Notes under the pieces: model-generated | Told to the model about the DNA's origin: nothing | The model's input: the letters and a program-made list of their open reading frames with translations, nothing else | Database searches by the model: none | Source of the DNA: Mycolicibacterium sp. | Lineage (GTDB): Bacteria > Actinomycetota > Actinomycetes > Mycobacteriales > Mycobacteriaceae | Reading direction: 5' to 3' | DNA: 64,000 nt | Assembly (NCBI GenBank): GCA_020637165.1 | Contig: JACJWN010000009.1 | Span: 169,318 to 233,317, forward strand | In this document: in pieces, positions 10,257 to 18,921 of the stretch | Layout: each line of letters starts with the position of its first letter | Numbering within the stretch: the stretch's first letter is position 1 | Program-made: the position numbers and the translations under genes

Positions 10257-12473
10257 TCACGAGCGCTCCACCTCGATCGGCACTCCGCTGAGCCAGGCCA
10301 TCCCGGACAGTGATTCGACATCGTCGGGGTCATTCGAGGTCAGTTCGTTGACGTTGACCCCGCCGACCCCGTTGGCCAGTCGCCAGCCGCCCTTGCCGTT
10401 GTGTCCCCACCCGTGCGGGATGGCCACCGTGCCCGCGACGATGTCCTCGGTAAGCCTGACCGGCAGCTCGATCTTCCCGTACGGCGAGCGCACCCAGACG
10501 TCGTCGCCGTCGGCGATGCCGCGCAATGTGGCATCGGTAGCGTGCATCAGCGCCCGCGGCCGGCGGTCACCACGCATCAACAGCGGCGCGTTGTGCATCC
10601 AGGAGTTCTCCGACCTGGCATCGCGCATGCCGATCAGACGCAGTGGATAGCCGATCGGATCCTTCCTGCGCCGCAGTTGTTCGATTTGCTCGGCGATCTC
10701 GTGATGCCGCAACCGTATCCGTCGACTCGTATACGCCACGGCACGGCCGAGCACCCCGGTGGGCAGATCGGGTTCCAGCACCACCCCGTGCGGGTGCTGT
10801 TCGGTCAGGCTCCGAAACGACAGACCGCCGGGGCGCAGACCGAACCAGTCGCCACCGCGGCCGGTCCGGATCATCAGGTCGATCAACGGCCGCGGGCTGA
10901 GTCGGCGGCCGAACAGTCCGGCCGATGCTCGTGCCGCCGCCAGGGCCGCGAACACCGGGGAGCGTTTGGCCATGCGGGCCATCAGATCGTCGACGATTTC
11001 CCATTCGGTGCGCGCCTGCCCTTGTGGCGGAACCACGGCTTCGGTGCTCTGCCGGAACGGCGTGGCATGGAAGGGCTGTAACAACACGGGGAAATCGTCG
11101 CGCTCGTACATGGTGGTGACCGGCAGGACGTAGTCGCACAGGGCGGTGGTCTCGGTGAGGTAGAAGTCGAGGGCGACCGAGAGGTCCAGTTGCGGCATGG
11201 CCTCGGCCAGTTCCGCGCCGTTGGGTACCGACAGCACCGGATTGCCGGCGCTGACGAACAGTGCCCGGATCTGTCGGTCGCCGCCGGTGGTGATCTCCTT
11301 GGCCAGCATCGTGGCGGGCTCGGTGTGGACGAGGTTGCCGAATCCACCGACCCGGGAACGGTTTCGCCGGTAGTCATAGCGCAGCAGCGCACCCAGTGCG
11401 GTGAACGCCCATCCCTCAGCCGGAAACCCGAACGAGCCGAACACCGATCCCCCCGGGACGTCGATGTTGCCGGCTGCGAGGTTGACCGCATCGATGAGGT
11501 AGGACGTCAGCGTCCCGGACCGTCCTGCGCAGGTTCCGATCCGCCCGTAGACGGCTGCCCGCGGTGTGCCGACCAGACTGCGGGCCAATTCGCGGACGGC
11601 ATCGGCGGGAACCCCGGTGGCGGCCTCGGTGCGCTCCGGGGTGAACGGCGCACACTGGGTGGCCAGCCAGCCCAGGCCGTCGGCCTGCCCGCCCACCCTG
11701 CGCCGGTCGACCAGGTCTTCGGCAAACATCACCTGCAGCAGCGACAGCAGCAGCAGGGCGTCGCTGTCGGGGACGATGCCCACCCATTCGAACTGCGCGG
11801 CGGTCTCGGTCTTGCGCGGGTCGATCACGATGACCCGACCACCCCGCTTCACCACGTCGCGCATCCGGTCCTTGATCCGGGGGGCGGTGAGCACGCTGCC
11901 GTGCGAGACCACCGGGTTGGCGCCCATCACCACCAGCAGTTCGGTGCGGTTCAGGTCGGGGATCGGTACGGCGGAGGGGGCACCGTAGAGCAGTTGGCTG
12001 GCCATCAGCCGGCTGTTGGTGTCCTGGGACGACGCGGTGAACAGGTGGGCGCCCACACCCAGGCCGTTGACGAAGCAGACGACCGCCATCAGGTGCGAGT
12101 AGCTGAAGGCTCCCGGGTTGCCGAAGTACCAGCCCAGCGCACCGGATCCGTGCCGCCGGTGAATCTCGCTGAGCCGTCCGGCGATATCGGCCATCGCGTC
12201 GTCCCAGGAGACCTCCTCGAAGGTCCCGTCGGCGCATCGCCGCATCGGCGCGGTGACCCGGTCGGGGTCGTTGACCACTTCGGTGAAGGCGATGCCCTTC
12301 TGGCAGGCGAAACCGGAGGACAGCGGATGGTCCTTGTCGGGGCGCAGTGCCACCAAACGGCCGTCCCGCACTTCGGCGACCATGCCGCACAAGGATTCAC
12401 AGATCCGGCAGTAAGTGGCCTTGTGTTCGGTCGTCTCGTGCTCGTCGGTCCCGTGCTGGATAGTCATGGTCAC
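10257..12473 (-). CDS. Molybdopterin-dependent oxidoreductase (formate-dehydrogenase/DMSO-reductase family)
   Basis: 738 residues from GTG 12473, which overlaps the upstream dehydrogenase stop by 4 bp (GTGA). An N-terminal 4Fe-4S site is formed by C22, C25, C29 and C57 (YCRICESLCGMV ... GFACQKG). The molybdopterin core follows (GWYFGNPGAFSYSH, VVMGANPVVSHGS, VIVIDPRKTETA, LFVSAGNPVLSVPNG), and the C-terminal dinucleotide-binding beta-barrel (GVVLEPDLPTG ... HGWGHNGKGGWRLANG). No Tat signal is visible, so it is probably cytoplasmic. It is the last gene of an operon with an SDR, a thiolase and an acyl-CoA dehydrogenase, which suggests a redox step in an acyl or hydrocarbon catabolic route rather than respiratory formate oxidation. 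Substrate unknown. Confidence 0.9.
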   Translation of the reverse strand: MTMTIQHGTDEHETTEHKATYCRICESLCGMVAEVRDGRLVALRPDKDHPLSSGFACQKGIAFTEVVNDPDRVTAPMRRCADGTFEEVSWDDAMADIAGRLSEIHRRHGSGALGWYFGNPGAFSYSHLMAVVCFVNGLGVGAHLFTASSQDTNSRLMASQLLYGAPSAVPIPDLNRTELLVVMGANPVVSHGSVLTAPRIKDRMRDVVKRGGRVIVIDPRKTETAAQFEWVGIVPDSDALLLLSLLQVMFAEDLVDRRRVGGQADGLGWLATQCAPFTPERTEAATGVPADAVRELARSLVGTPRAAVYGRIGTCAGRSGTLTSYLIDAVNLAAGNIDVPGGSVFGSFGFPAEGWAFTALGALLRYDYRRNRSRVGGFGNLVHTEPATMLAKEITTGGDRQIRALFVSAGNPVLSVPNGAELAEAMPQLDLSVALDFYLTETTALCDYVLPVTTMYERDDFPVLLQPFHATPFRQSTEAVVPPQGQARTEWEIVDDLMARMAKRSPVFAALAAARASAGLFGRRLSPRPLIDLMIRTGRGGDWFGLRPGGLSFRSLTEQHPHGVVLEPDLPTGVLGRAVAYTSRRIRLRHHEIAEQIEQLRRRKDPIGYPLRLIGMRDARSENSWMHNAPLLMRGDRRPRALMHATDATLRGIADGDDVWVRSPYGKIELPVRLTEDIVAGTVAIPHGWGHNGKGGWRLANGVGGVNVNELTSNDPDDVESLSGMAWLSGVPIEVERS

Positions 12474-13663
12474 ACCCGGTAGTCGTTCAACAGTCGCTTG
12501 CTGATGATCATCTTCTGAATTTCGCTGGTTCCCTCGCCGATGAGCAGGAACGGCGCATCGCGCATGAGACGTTCGATCTCGTACTCCTTGGAATAGCCAT
12601 ACCCGCCGTGGATGCGGAAGCTCTGCTGGGTGACCTCCGCGCAGAATTCACTGGCCAGGTACTTCGCCATCCCGGCCTCCAGGTCGTTGCGGTGTCCGGA
12701 GTCCTTCAGCCGGGCCGCGTTGACCATCATCAGATGTGCCGCTTCGACTTTGGTCGCCATCTCGGCGAGCTGGAAGGCGACGGCCTGGTGCTCGGCGATC
12801 GGCTTTCCGAAGGTCGAGCGCTGTTGGGCGTAGCGCACCGCCAGCTCGAACGCGCGGATGCCGACCCCGCAGGCCCGTGCCGCCACGTTGACGCGGCCGA
12901 CCTCCACGCCGTCCATCATCTGGGCGAACCCGCGCCCGGGTACCCCGCCCAGCACGTGGTCGGCGTCGGCGCGATAGCCGTCGAAGATCATCTCGGTGGT
13001 GTCGATGCCCTTGTAACCGAGCTTGTCGAGCTTCCCCGGGATCCTCAGCCCCGGCACAACCTCGCCGAAGCCGCTGGGTTTTTCGATCAGGAAGGCGGTG
13101 AGATTCCGGTGCGGGGTCGAAGCACCTTCCTCGGTGCGCACCAGGGCTGCGACGAGGGTGGAACTCGCCCCGTTCGTCAGCCACATCTTCGCGCCGTCGA
13201 CCGTGTACGTGCCGTCGCCGTTACGGGCCGCCTTGGTGCGAATGGCGGCGACGTCGGAGCCCACCCCGGGTTCGGACATCGAGAACGCACCACGGGTCTC
13301 GCCAGTGGCCATGCGCGGCAGGAAACGCCGCTTCTGGTTCTCCGTGCCGTGCTGGCGGATCATGTAGGCCACGATGAAGTGGGTGTTGATCACCCCGGAG
13401 ATGCTCATCCAGCCGCGCGCCAACTCCTCCACGCACAGCGCGTAGGTCAGCAACGACTCCCCCAGCCCGCCGTACTCGGTGGGGATCATCAGACCGAACA
13501 GGCCCATCTCGCGCATCTTCTCGACGATCTCGCTCGGGTAGGCGTCGTCGCGTTCGAGTTCCATCGCGTGCGGGATGATCTCCTTGTCGACGAAGCGACG
13601 CACGGTGGCCAGGATCTCGGTCTGGAAATCGGTGAGGCCCAGGGTCTGAGCCAGCCGGGTCAC
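12470..13663 (-). CDS. Acyl-CoA dehydrogenase
   Basis: 397 residues from GTG 13663, which overlaps the thiolase stop by 4 bp; the much longer open frame upstream belongs to the thiolase region in another frame. Family signatures: MREMGLFGLMIPTEYGG, AFSMSEPGVGSDVAAI (FAD/substrate loop), WLTNGASSTLVAALVRT, RSTFGKPIAEHQAVAFQLAEM, and RIHGGYGYSKEYEIERLMRDA followed by GEGTSEIQKMIISKRLL. FAD enzyme oxidising an acyl-CoA to the enoyl-CoA. Operonic with the thiolase, SDR and Mo-oxidoreductase. Confidence 0.93.
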   Translation of the reverse strand: MTRLAQTLGLTDFQTEILATVRRFVDKEIIPHAMELERDDAYPSEIVEKMREMGLFGLMIPTEYGGLGESLLTYALCVEELARGWMSISGVINTHFIVAYMIRQHGTENQKRRFLPRMATGETRGAFSMSEPGVGSDVAAIRTKAARNGDGTYTVDGAKMWLTNGASSTLVAALVRTEEGASTPHRNLTAFLIEKPSGFGEVVPGLRIPGKLDKLGYKGIDTTEMIFDGYRADADHVLGGVPGRGFAQMMDGVEVGRVNVAARACGVGIRAFELAVRYAQQRSTFGKPIAEHQAVAFQLAEMATKVEAAHLMMVNAARLKDSGHRNDLEAGMAKYLASEFCAEVTQQSFRIHGGYGYSKEYEIERLMRDAPFLLIGEGTSEIQKMIISKRLLNDYRV

Positions 13664-14853
13664 GTGCTGACCCTTTCGAACACCGCGGCAAGGCCCTGGC
13701 CGCCCCCGATGCACATGGTCTCCAACCCGTAGCGGGCATCGCTTCGGCGCATCTCGAGCGCCAGTGTCGCCAGCATCCGGCCGCCGGTTGCGCCCACCGG
13801 ATGTCCGAGTGAGATCCCCGATCCACAGACATTGGTGCGTTCGCGGTCGGCGGCGCTGAATCCCCACTCCCGCATGACGGCCAGGGTCTGGGCGGCGAAG
13901 GCCTCGTTTATTTCGATGAGATCCATGTCGGCCAGCGAGAGCCCCGCCCTGCCGAGGGCGACCGCCGTGGCGGGCACCGGCCCGATCCCCATTACCTTCG
14001 GTTCCACCCCGGCCAGTCCCCAGGACACCAGCCGAACCAACGGTGTCAGCCCGAATTCCGCGGCTTTCTCCGGGGTTGTGACGAGGCACATCGCCGCCGC
14101 GTCGTTCTGGCCGCTGGCATTGCCCGCGGTGACGGTGGCCTCCGGGTCCTGCTGGGCCAGAAGCGGTTTGAGCCCCGCCAGTGCCTCAAGCGTGCAATCG
14201 GCACGCGGATGCTCGTCGGTATCGATTCCCGCCACCGGGATGATCTCCTGTGCCAGCAGCCCCGATCTCTGCGCCGCGACCGCCCGCTGATGGGACTGCA
14301 CGGCGAGTTCGTCCTGCTCGGCGCGGGTGATGCCGTACAGCCGGCGCAGGTTCTCCGCGGTCTCCAGCATGCCGCCGCGGACTGGGTAGCGCTTGCCGCC
14401 GGCCGTGACCCGGCCGCGGGTCAGTCCGTCGTGCAGGCGAACCCCGCGAGACCCCGCGCCCCAGCGCATGTCGGTGGAGAAGAAAGCGGCGTTGCTCATG
14501 CTCTCCGCCCCGCCGGCGACCACCAGTTCGGCGGCGCCGGAGCCAACCTGCAGGCAGGCGTTGATCACCGCCTGCAGGCCCGACCCGCACCGGCGGTCCA
14601 CCTGCATCCCGCACACCGACACCGGCAGCCCGGCGTCCAGTGCCACCACCCGTCCCAGCGCCGGCGCCTCCGGGTTGGGGTAGCAGTGCCCCAGAATGAC
14701 GTCCTCGACCGCATCGGGTGCGATCCCGGTCCGGTCCAGCAATCCGGTCAATGCCGCCACCGCCAATTCGACCACGCTGAGTGACCGCAAAACCCCGCCG
14801 TAGCGCCCGATCGGGGTGCGGACCGGTTCGCAGATGACCGCTTCGCGGCTCAT
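13660..14853 (-). CDS. Thiolase (acetyl-CoA acetyltransferase family)
   Basis: 397 residues from ATG 14853, overlapping the SDR stop (ATGA). Active-site cysteine in [60 protein letters not shown] (His) and [10 protein letters not shown] (second Cys). Second thiolase in the window, distinct from fadA; in this operon it would cleave the ketoacyl product made by the SDR. Confidence 0.92.
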   Translation of the reverse strand: MSREAVICEPVRTPIGRYGGVLRSLSVVELAVAALTGLLDRTGIAPDAVEDVILGHCYPNPEAPALGRVVALDAGLPVSVCGMQVDRRCGSGLQAVINACLQVGSGAAELVVAGGAESMSNAAFFSTDMRWGAGSRGVRLHDGLTRGRVTAGGKRYPVRGGMLETAENLRRLYGITRAEQDELAVQSHQRAVAAQRSGLLAQEIIPVAGIDTDEHPRADCTLEALAGLKPLLAQQDPEATVTAGNASGQNDAAAMCLVTTPEKAAEFGLTPLVRLVSWGLAGVEPKVMGIGPVPATAVALGRAGLSLADMDLIEINEAFAAQTLAVMREWGFSAADRERTNVCGSGISLGHPVGATGGRMLATLALEMRRSDARYGLETMCIGGGQGLAAVFERVST

Positions 14854-15590
14854 ACGTGCCGACCGCCCGTGACCTCCAGGACGGTACCGGTCATGTACGA
14901 CGACAGATCGGACGCCAGGAACAGTGCCACCGTCGCCACCTCGGCAGGCTCCCCCGCTCGGCCCATCGGGATCTCGGCGAGCTTGGCGTCCCAGATGCGT
15001 TGCGGCATCGCCTCGGTCATGGCCGAACGGATCAGGCCCGGCGCGATGGCATTAACCCTGACCCCGAGATGGGCCAGCTCCTTGGCGGCCGCCTTGGTCA
15101 GGCCGACGATGCCCGCTTTGGCCGCCGAGTAGTTCGTCTGACCGACCAGGCCGACCTTGCCGGATATCGAGGACATGTTGATGATGGCCCCGCGGCCCCG
15201 CTCCCGCATGACCGCCGCTGCGGCCCGGGTGCCGTTCCAGGTGCCTTTCAGGTGCACGGCGATCACCTCGTCGAACTGCTGCTCGGTCATCTTTCGCATC
15301 GTCGCGTCCCGGGTGATTCCGGCGTTGTTGACCATGATGTCCAGGCCCCCGAACCCGTCCACCGCGGCCCCGACGAGGGCCTCGACGTCCGCGGCGGAGG
15401 TCACGTCGCAGTGCGCCGCGAGGGCCACTCCCGGCCCGCCGAGTGCCGCGGCCGACTCCTGGGTGCGCTCCAACCCGAGGTCCCCGAGGACGACCCGGGC
15501 GCCCTGGGCGATGAAGACTTCGGCGATCGCGTAACCCAATCCCTGGGCGCCGCCGGTGACGACCGCGGTCCGTCCGGCCAGAAGTTCCAT
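14850..15590 (-). CDS. Short-chain dehydrogenase/reductase, FabG-like 3-hydroxyacyl dehydrogenase
   Basis: 246 residues, classical [15 protein letters not shown] cofactor loop near residue 12, [14 protein letters not shown], catalytic Ser in [10 protein letters not shown], and YSAAK. Start ATG 15590 has a strong AGGAGG site about 8 bp upstream. First gene of a four-gene overlapping operon; probably interconverts 3-hydroxyacyl- and 3-ketoacyl-CoA for the following thiolase. Divergent from an acyl-CoA dehydrogenase starting 50 bp away. Confidence 0.92.
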   Translation of the reverse strand: MELLAGRTAVVTGGAQGLGYAIAEVFIAQGARVVLGDLGLERTQESAAALGGPGVALAAHCDVTSAADVEALVGAAVDGFGGLDIMVNNAGITRDATMRKMTEQQFDEVIAVHLKGTWNGTRAAAAVMRERGRGAIINMSSISGKVGLVGQTNYSAAKAGIVGLTKAAAKELAHLGVRVNAIAPGLIRSAMTEAMPQRIWDAKLAEIPMGRAGEPAEVATVALFLASDLSSYMTGTVLEVTGGRHV

Positions 15591-15639
15591 CCGATCACCC
15601 TCCTGATCGCCCCCACGGGCCATCGTATTTGATGACCTG

Positions 15640-16812
15640 ATGACATCCCAGGCTGCCGTCGGCGACGACGATTTCCGTGAGATTCTGGCCGCGACGAGGG
15701 ATTTCGTCCGCTCCTTCGTCGTCCCCCGGGAGTCGGAGATCCTGTACGACGACGCCGTCCCCGACGACGTGCGCGAGCGGGCCAAGAGCATGGGGCTGTT
15801 CGGTTACGCGATCCCGCAGCAATGGGGTGGCTTGGGTCTGGACATCACCCAGGACGTCGAGATGGCGATGGAATTGGGCTACACCTCGCTGGCGGTGCGC
15901 TCGATGTTCGGCACCAACAACGGCATCGCCGGGCAGGTGCTGGTCGGCTTCGGCACCGAGGAGCAGAAGTCCCGCTGGCTGGCCGGTATCGCCGCCGGTG
16001 ACGTCGTCGCCTCGTTCGCCCTCACCGAATCGGGGGCGGGTTCCAATCCCTCGGGCCTGCGCACCGCGGCCGCACGCGAAGGCGACGAGTGGGTCATCAA
16101 CGGCGGCAAGCAGTACATCACCAACGCGCCGGCCGCCGATCTGTTCATCGTTTTCGCCCGCACCCGTCCGGCCGACTCGGACGGACCCGGGATCGCGGTG
16201 TTCCTTGTCCCCGCCGATACGCCCGGAGTCGGGATCGGTCCCAAGGACGCCAAGATGGGTCAGGAAGGGGCCTGGACTTCGGATGTGTATTTCAGCGACG
16301 TCCGGGTCGGCCGGGAAGCACTCGTCGGCGGCGAGGTGGACCTCGGATACCGCGCCGCCATGACCTCCTTGGCGCGGGGGCGGATCCATATCGCGGCGCT
16401 GGCGGTCGGCACCGCCCAGCGCGCCCTCGACGAGTCGGTCAGCCACGCGGCGACCGCAACCCAGGGCGGCACAGCCATCGGCACGTTCCAACTGGTCCAG
16501 GCCATGCTTGCCGACCAGCAGACCGGAGTGATGGCCGGGCGCGCGCTGGTGCGCGACACCGCCGGCAAGTGGCTGACCGGCGAGGACCGCCGGATCGCGC
16601 CGTCGGTCGCCAAGCTGTTCTGCACGGAGATGGCCGGCGAGGTCGCCGACCTCGCGGTGCAGATCCACGGCGGCGCCGGGTACATGCGGGGGGTGACGGT
16701 CGAGCGCATCTACCGCGATGTCCGGCTGCTGCGACTCTACGAAGGCACCAGCGAGATCCAGCGCCTGATCATCGGCGGCGGCCTGGTGAAGAATGCACGG
16801 ACCGGAGGCTGA
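15640..16812 (+). CDS. Acyl-CoA dehydrogenase (divergent to the SDR operon)
   Basis: 390 residues. Motifs: [57 protein letters not shown], the C-terminal [23 protein letters not shown] and [19 protein letters not shown] 15640 follows the divergent promoter region (15591-15639); little room is left for a 5' leader. It likely shares regulation with the opposite operon, providing a second FAD dehydrogenase for the same pathway. Confidence 0.92.
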   Translation: MTSQAAVGDDDFREILAATRDFVRSFVVPRESEILYDDAVPDDVRERAKSMGLFGYAIPQQWGGLGLDITQDVEMAMELGYTSLAVRSMFGTNNGIAGQVLVGFGTEEQKSRWLAGIAAGDVVASFALTESGAGSNPSGLRTAAAREGDEWVINGGKQYITNAPAADLFIVFARTRPADSDGPGIAVFLVPADTPGVGIGPKDAKMGQEGAWTSDVYFSDVRVGREALVGGEVDLGYRAAMTSLARGRIHIAALAVGTAQRALDESVSHAATATQGGTAIGTFQLVQAMLADQQTGVMAGRALVRDTAGKWLTGEDRRIAPSVAKLFCTEMAGEVADLAVQIHGGAGYMRGVTVERIYRDVRLLRLYEGTSEIQRLIIGGGLVKNARTGG

Positions 16813-17082
16813 ATGGCCAAAGCCGATATCATCGTGATCTGCGACTCGGGGAACAAGGAGCCGTACCTGAAGCACTCCCACCTGAGCAACAAAGTCGCCC
16901 TGCTGGCCGGCGCGGCCGCCATCGCCGGCCTGGCAACCATGACCGCCTGTGGTAGCGACACCAAGGAGTCCCCGACCGACACCAAGGTGCCCGGCGGCCC
17001 CGGAAACCACTACGAGATGCGCCCCCTGAAACCCCGTGCCACAGGGGGACCCTTGGCCGAGGCATCCTCGACCGGGCATTAA
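16813..17082 (+). CDS. Small putative lipoprotein / exported protein of unknown function
   Basis: As an ATG frame beginning directly after the dehydrogenase stop it codes 89 residues, but the hydrophobic segment (KVALLAGAAAIAGLATMTAC, with a possible lipobox cysteine) then starts only at residue ~26. AAGGAG at about 16854-16859 is followed 9 bp later by CTG (16869) in frame, giving a normal signal-peptide start LKHSHLSNKVALL. The true start may therefore be this CTG. The rest is short, polar and Pro/Gly-rich. Not recognised further. It is the last chromosomal gene before the element. Confidence 0.5.
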   Translation: MAKADIIVICDSGNKEPYLKHSHLSNKVALLAGAAAIAGLATMTACGSDTKESPTDTKVPGGPGNHYEMRPLKPRATGGPLAEASSTGH

Positions 17083-17135
17083 CGCTGAGTGAACGTTGAC
17101 TCAGGCCGGAAACTGAGACGAAAACCGCCTCCGAG

Positions 17136-17185
17136 GTGGCCAGGGCCGGGATCGAACCGGCGACCTTCCGCTTTTCAGGCGGACG
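17136..17185 (-). repeat. attL: 3' half of tRNA-Phe (duplicate)
   Basis: The 50 bp from GGTGGCCAGGGCC to GGCGGACG reproduce, on the minus strand, the anticodon stem-loop, variable and T arms and acceptor 3' end of the tRNA-Phe gene found complete at 37945-38020. The 5' half of a tRNA is absent here. This is the pattern left by site-specific integration into a tRNA 3' end. Its T arm reads as the canonical GGTTCGATCCC, unlike the right copy. Confidence 0.88.
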
Positions 17186-17262
17186 GGATAGCCACTGACC
17201 TGCGGTTTATCTGCTCGTATGCGTCGTATGCGCCGCATTGAGCAGGGCTGACGTACTCAGTT

Positions 17263-17279
17263 TGTCCGGCGAACGGACA
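17263..17279. repeat. Short palindrome TGTCCG-N5-CGGACA near attL
   Basis: 6-bp inverted repeat with a 5-bp spacer, about 80 bp inside attL. It could be a binding site for an element-encoded DNA-binding protein (excisionase or Rep); there is no further support. Confidence 0.35.
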
Positions 17280-17375
17280 TAAACCGGACACGGTGCATGC
17301 GCTCCTGACCAGGAGCTTCTTCGCTGCCGCCTGCGTTGTCGGCAGCCTCCGGGGCTCCGGGGAGCAGGCACCCCG

Positions 17376-18890
17376 ATGCCCAGCATCGCACCATCAGCCA
17401 ACGCCCCGAGCTCGTCGACGAATGGTTCGACTTGCGCCTCAGACCAGCCGCCATTCAGGCACGGTTCTGCCGGTAAGTCAGTCGACGGGAGGTCGCGAGC
17501 GCCCGAGGCCGCCAGGCCGCAGGGCGGGAGAGCGACAGCGTTCGGCCGGACGTCGACCGACTTACCGGCATCAGACCGGCCAGGGGTTGGCGGGCTTGTT
17601 ATATGTGCCGAAAATGTCCGCGACCCGGTTGCCGACGGGTTCGCGCCCGGGGAGCTGCGGGCGATCGACGCATTGGGGCTGCGGTTCCCGAGCCCCGAGT
17701 TGGTCGCCGCTTCTACGGCGTTGTTCGAGCGGGCGGCGCCGTGGGCTTCTGGCTCGGAGCGTCGTGGTATCGAACCGGAATCCGGGCGGTTCCGCATCAT
17801 CATCGGCCCTGGTGTCGTGCGACTCGGGTGGACCAATCCCGTCCGGGCCGAGAAAGCCGCCGAACGGACAGTCGGTCATCACCAACGTGACGTTGACGAC
17901 GCGAAATTTCATATCAGAAATGACCTCGAACTTTCTGCCGGGGACAGTGATCGGGCCGTCGTGTCTGTGACACGACGGAGTCCTACGGAAAACGAGCAGG
18001 GCGGTTCCGGCGGTGTCATCACCGAGTGGTCCCGCAAATCACGGTCGGCGATGTGCCGCACCTTCGCTGAGCTCGACTACAGCCCACTGATGGAATCTGG
18101 TCGCGTCCCTGCCATGGTCACGCTCACCTACCCTGGGGACTGGGAAGCCGTCGCACCCGACGGGGCGACCGTGAAGCGACACATGGTTTTGTGGCGCAAA
18201 CGCTTTCAACGCGAGTATGGCGAGACAGCACGCTACATCTGGAAGCTGGAGTTCCAGCGGCGCGGTGCCCCGCACATTCATCTATGGATGGCGCCGCCGA
18301 CCTCGCCAGGGCGATCAGGATGGGGCTTCGCTCAATGGCTCTCGGAGACCTGGGCACACATCGTCGACCACCCCGACGCCGAGCAGAAGGCGCGGCATCG
18401 GCTGGCTGGCACCGCCGTCGACGTTCGCAACGGACTGAAAGCCTGCGACCCCAAGCGGCTGGCCATCTATTTCACCAAGCACTCATCACCAAACCTTCGC
18501 GGCGACAAGGAATATCAGCACATCGTTCCCGAACTGTGGCGGCAGCCTGGCCGCGGGCCTGGCCGATTCTGGGGCGTGTACGGACTCAAGAAGGCCATCG
18601 CCGTTGTGGAGGTGGCCCAGGACGCATACATCACTGCTCGCCGGATCGTGCGGCGATGGTCACGTAGCCAAGCGGTGTACGGCGAACCGTCCACCCGCTT
18701 CCCAACTGCGGTGGTGCCGCGCACGGCTACCCGCCGCATATCGCGCGTCAACCGCGATACCGGCACTGTGAAGCACCGGCGGACTCACCGACGACGAACG
18801 CTCTGCAATCAAGGCGGGTTGGCCGGCGGCTATGCCCTTGTGAATGACGGTCCAGCGTTCGCCGCCCAGCTTGCGCGCGCGATCACGTAG
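17376..18890 (+). CDS. Rolling-circle replication initiator protein of the element
   Basis: HUH-type Rep. From about residue 110 of this frame it matches actinomycete element Reps: IIIGPGVVRLGWTNP, GGVITEWSRKSRSAMCRTFAELDY, MVTLTYPGDWEAVAPDG (motif 1), APHIHLWM (HUH metal site, about residue 300) and LAIYFTKHSSP (catalytic Tyr with Lys, about residue 365), then WGVYGLKKAI. It should nick a double-strand origin for replication and transfer of the excised circle. The start is uncertain: the first ~70 codons overlap an inverted repeat at 17470-17568 and look non-coding; GTG 17961 lies too far in. A start between 17570 and 17700 is most likely. Convergent with the next gene. Confidence 0.8.
   Translation: MPSIAPSANAPSSSTNGSTCASDQPPFRHGSAGKSVDGRSRAPEAARPQGGRATAFGRTSTDLPASDRPGVGGLVICAENVRDPVADGFAPGELRAIDALGLRFPSPELVAASTALFERAAPWASGSERRGIEPESGRFRIIIGPGVVRLGWTNPVRAEKAAERTVGHHQRDVDDAKFHIRNDLELSAGDSDRAVVSVTRRSPTENEQGGSGGVITEWSRKSRSAMCRTFAELDYSPLMESGRVPAMVTLTYPGDWEAVAPDGATVKRHMVLWRKRFQREYGETARYIWKLEFQRRGAPHIHLWMAPPTSPGRSGWGFAQWLSETWAHIVDHPDAEQKARHRLAGTAVDVRNGLKACDPKRLAIYFTKHSSPNLRGDKEYQHIVPELWRQPGRGPGRFWGVYGLKKAIAVVEVAQDAYITARRIVRRWSRSQAVYGEPSTRFPTAVVPRTATRRISRVNRDTGTVKHRRTHRRRTLCNQGGLAGGYALVNDGPAFAAQLARAIT
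17470..17568. repeat. 17-bp inverted repeat upstream of rep (candidate origin)
   Basis: 17470-17486 and 17552-17568 are inverted copies with one mismatch (CCGGTAAGTCAGTCGAC against GTCGACCGACTTACCGG), separated by 65 bp that are purine-rich and GC-rich. Position just ahead of the rolling-circle Rep fits a double-strand origin or an oriT-like hairpin, or an operator pair for rep. No nick site can be read. Confidence 0.55.
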
Positions 18891-18921
18891 GCGCCAATCT
18901 CGTATTTGCCGTTGCAATACT

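Noticed and set aside
11190-12482. 430-codon plus-strand frame opposite the Mo-oxidoreductase
   Set aside because: Shadow frame, no domain, covered by a full-length enzyme.
15595-17079. 494-codon minus-strand frame opposite the acyl-CoA dehydrogenase
   Set aside because: Shadow frame with His/Arg/Gly-rich composition and no start signal.
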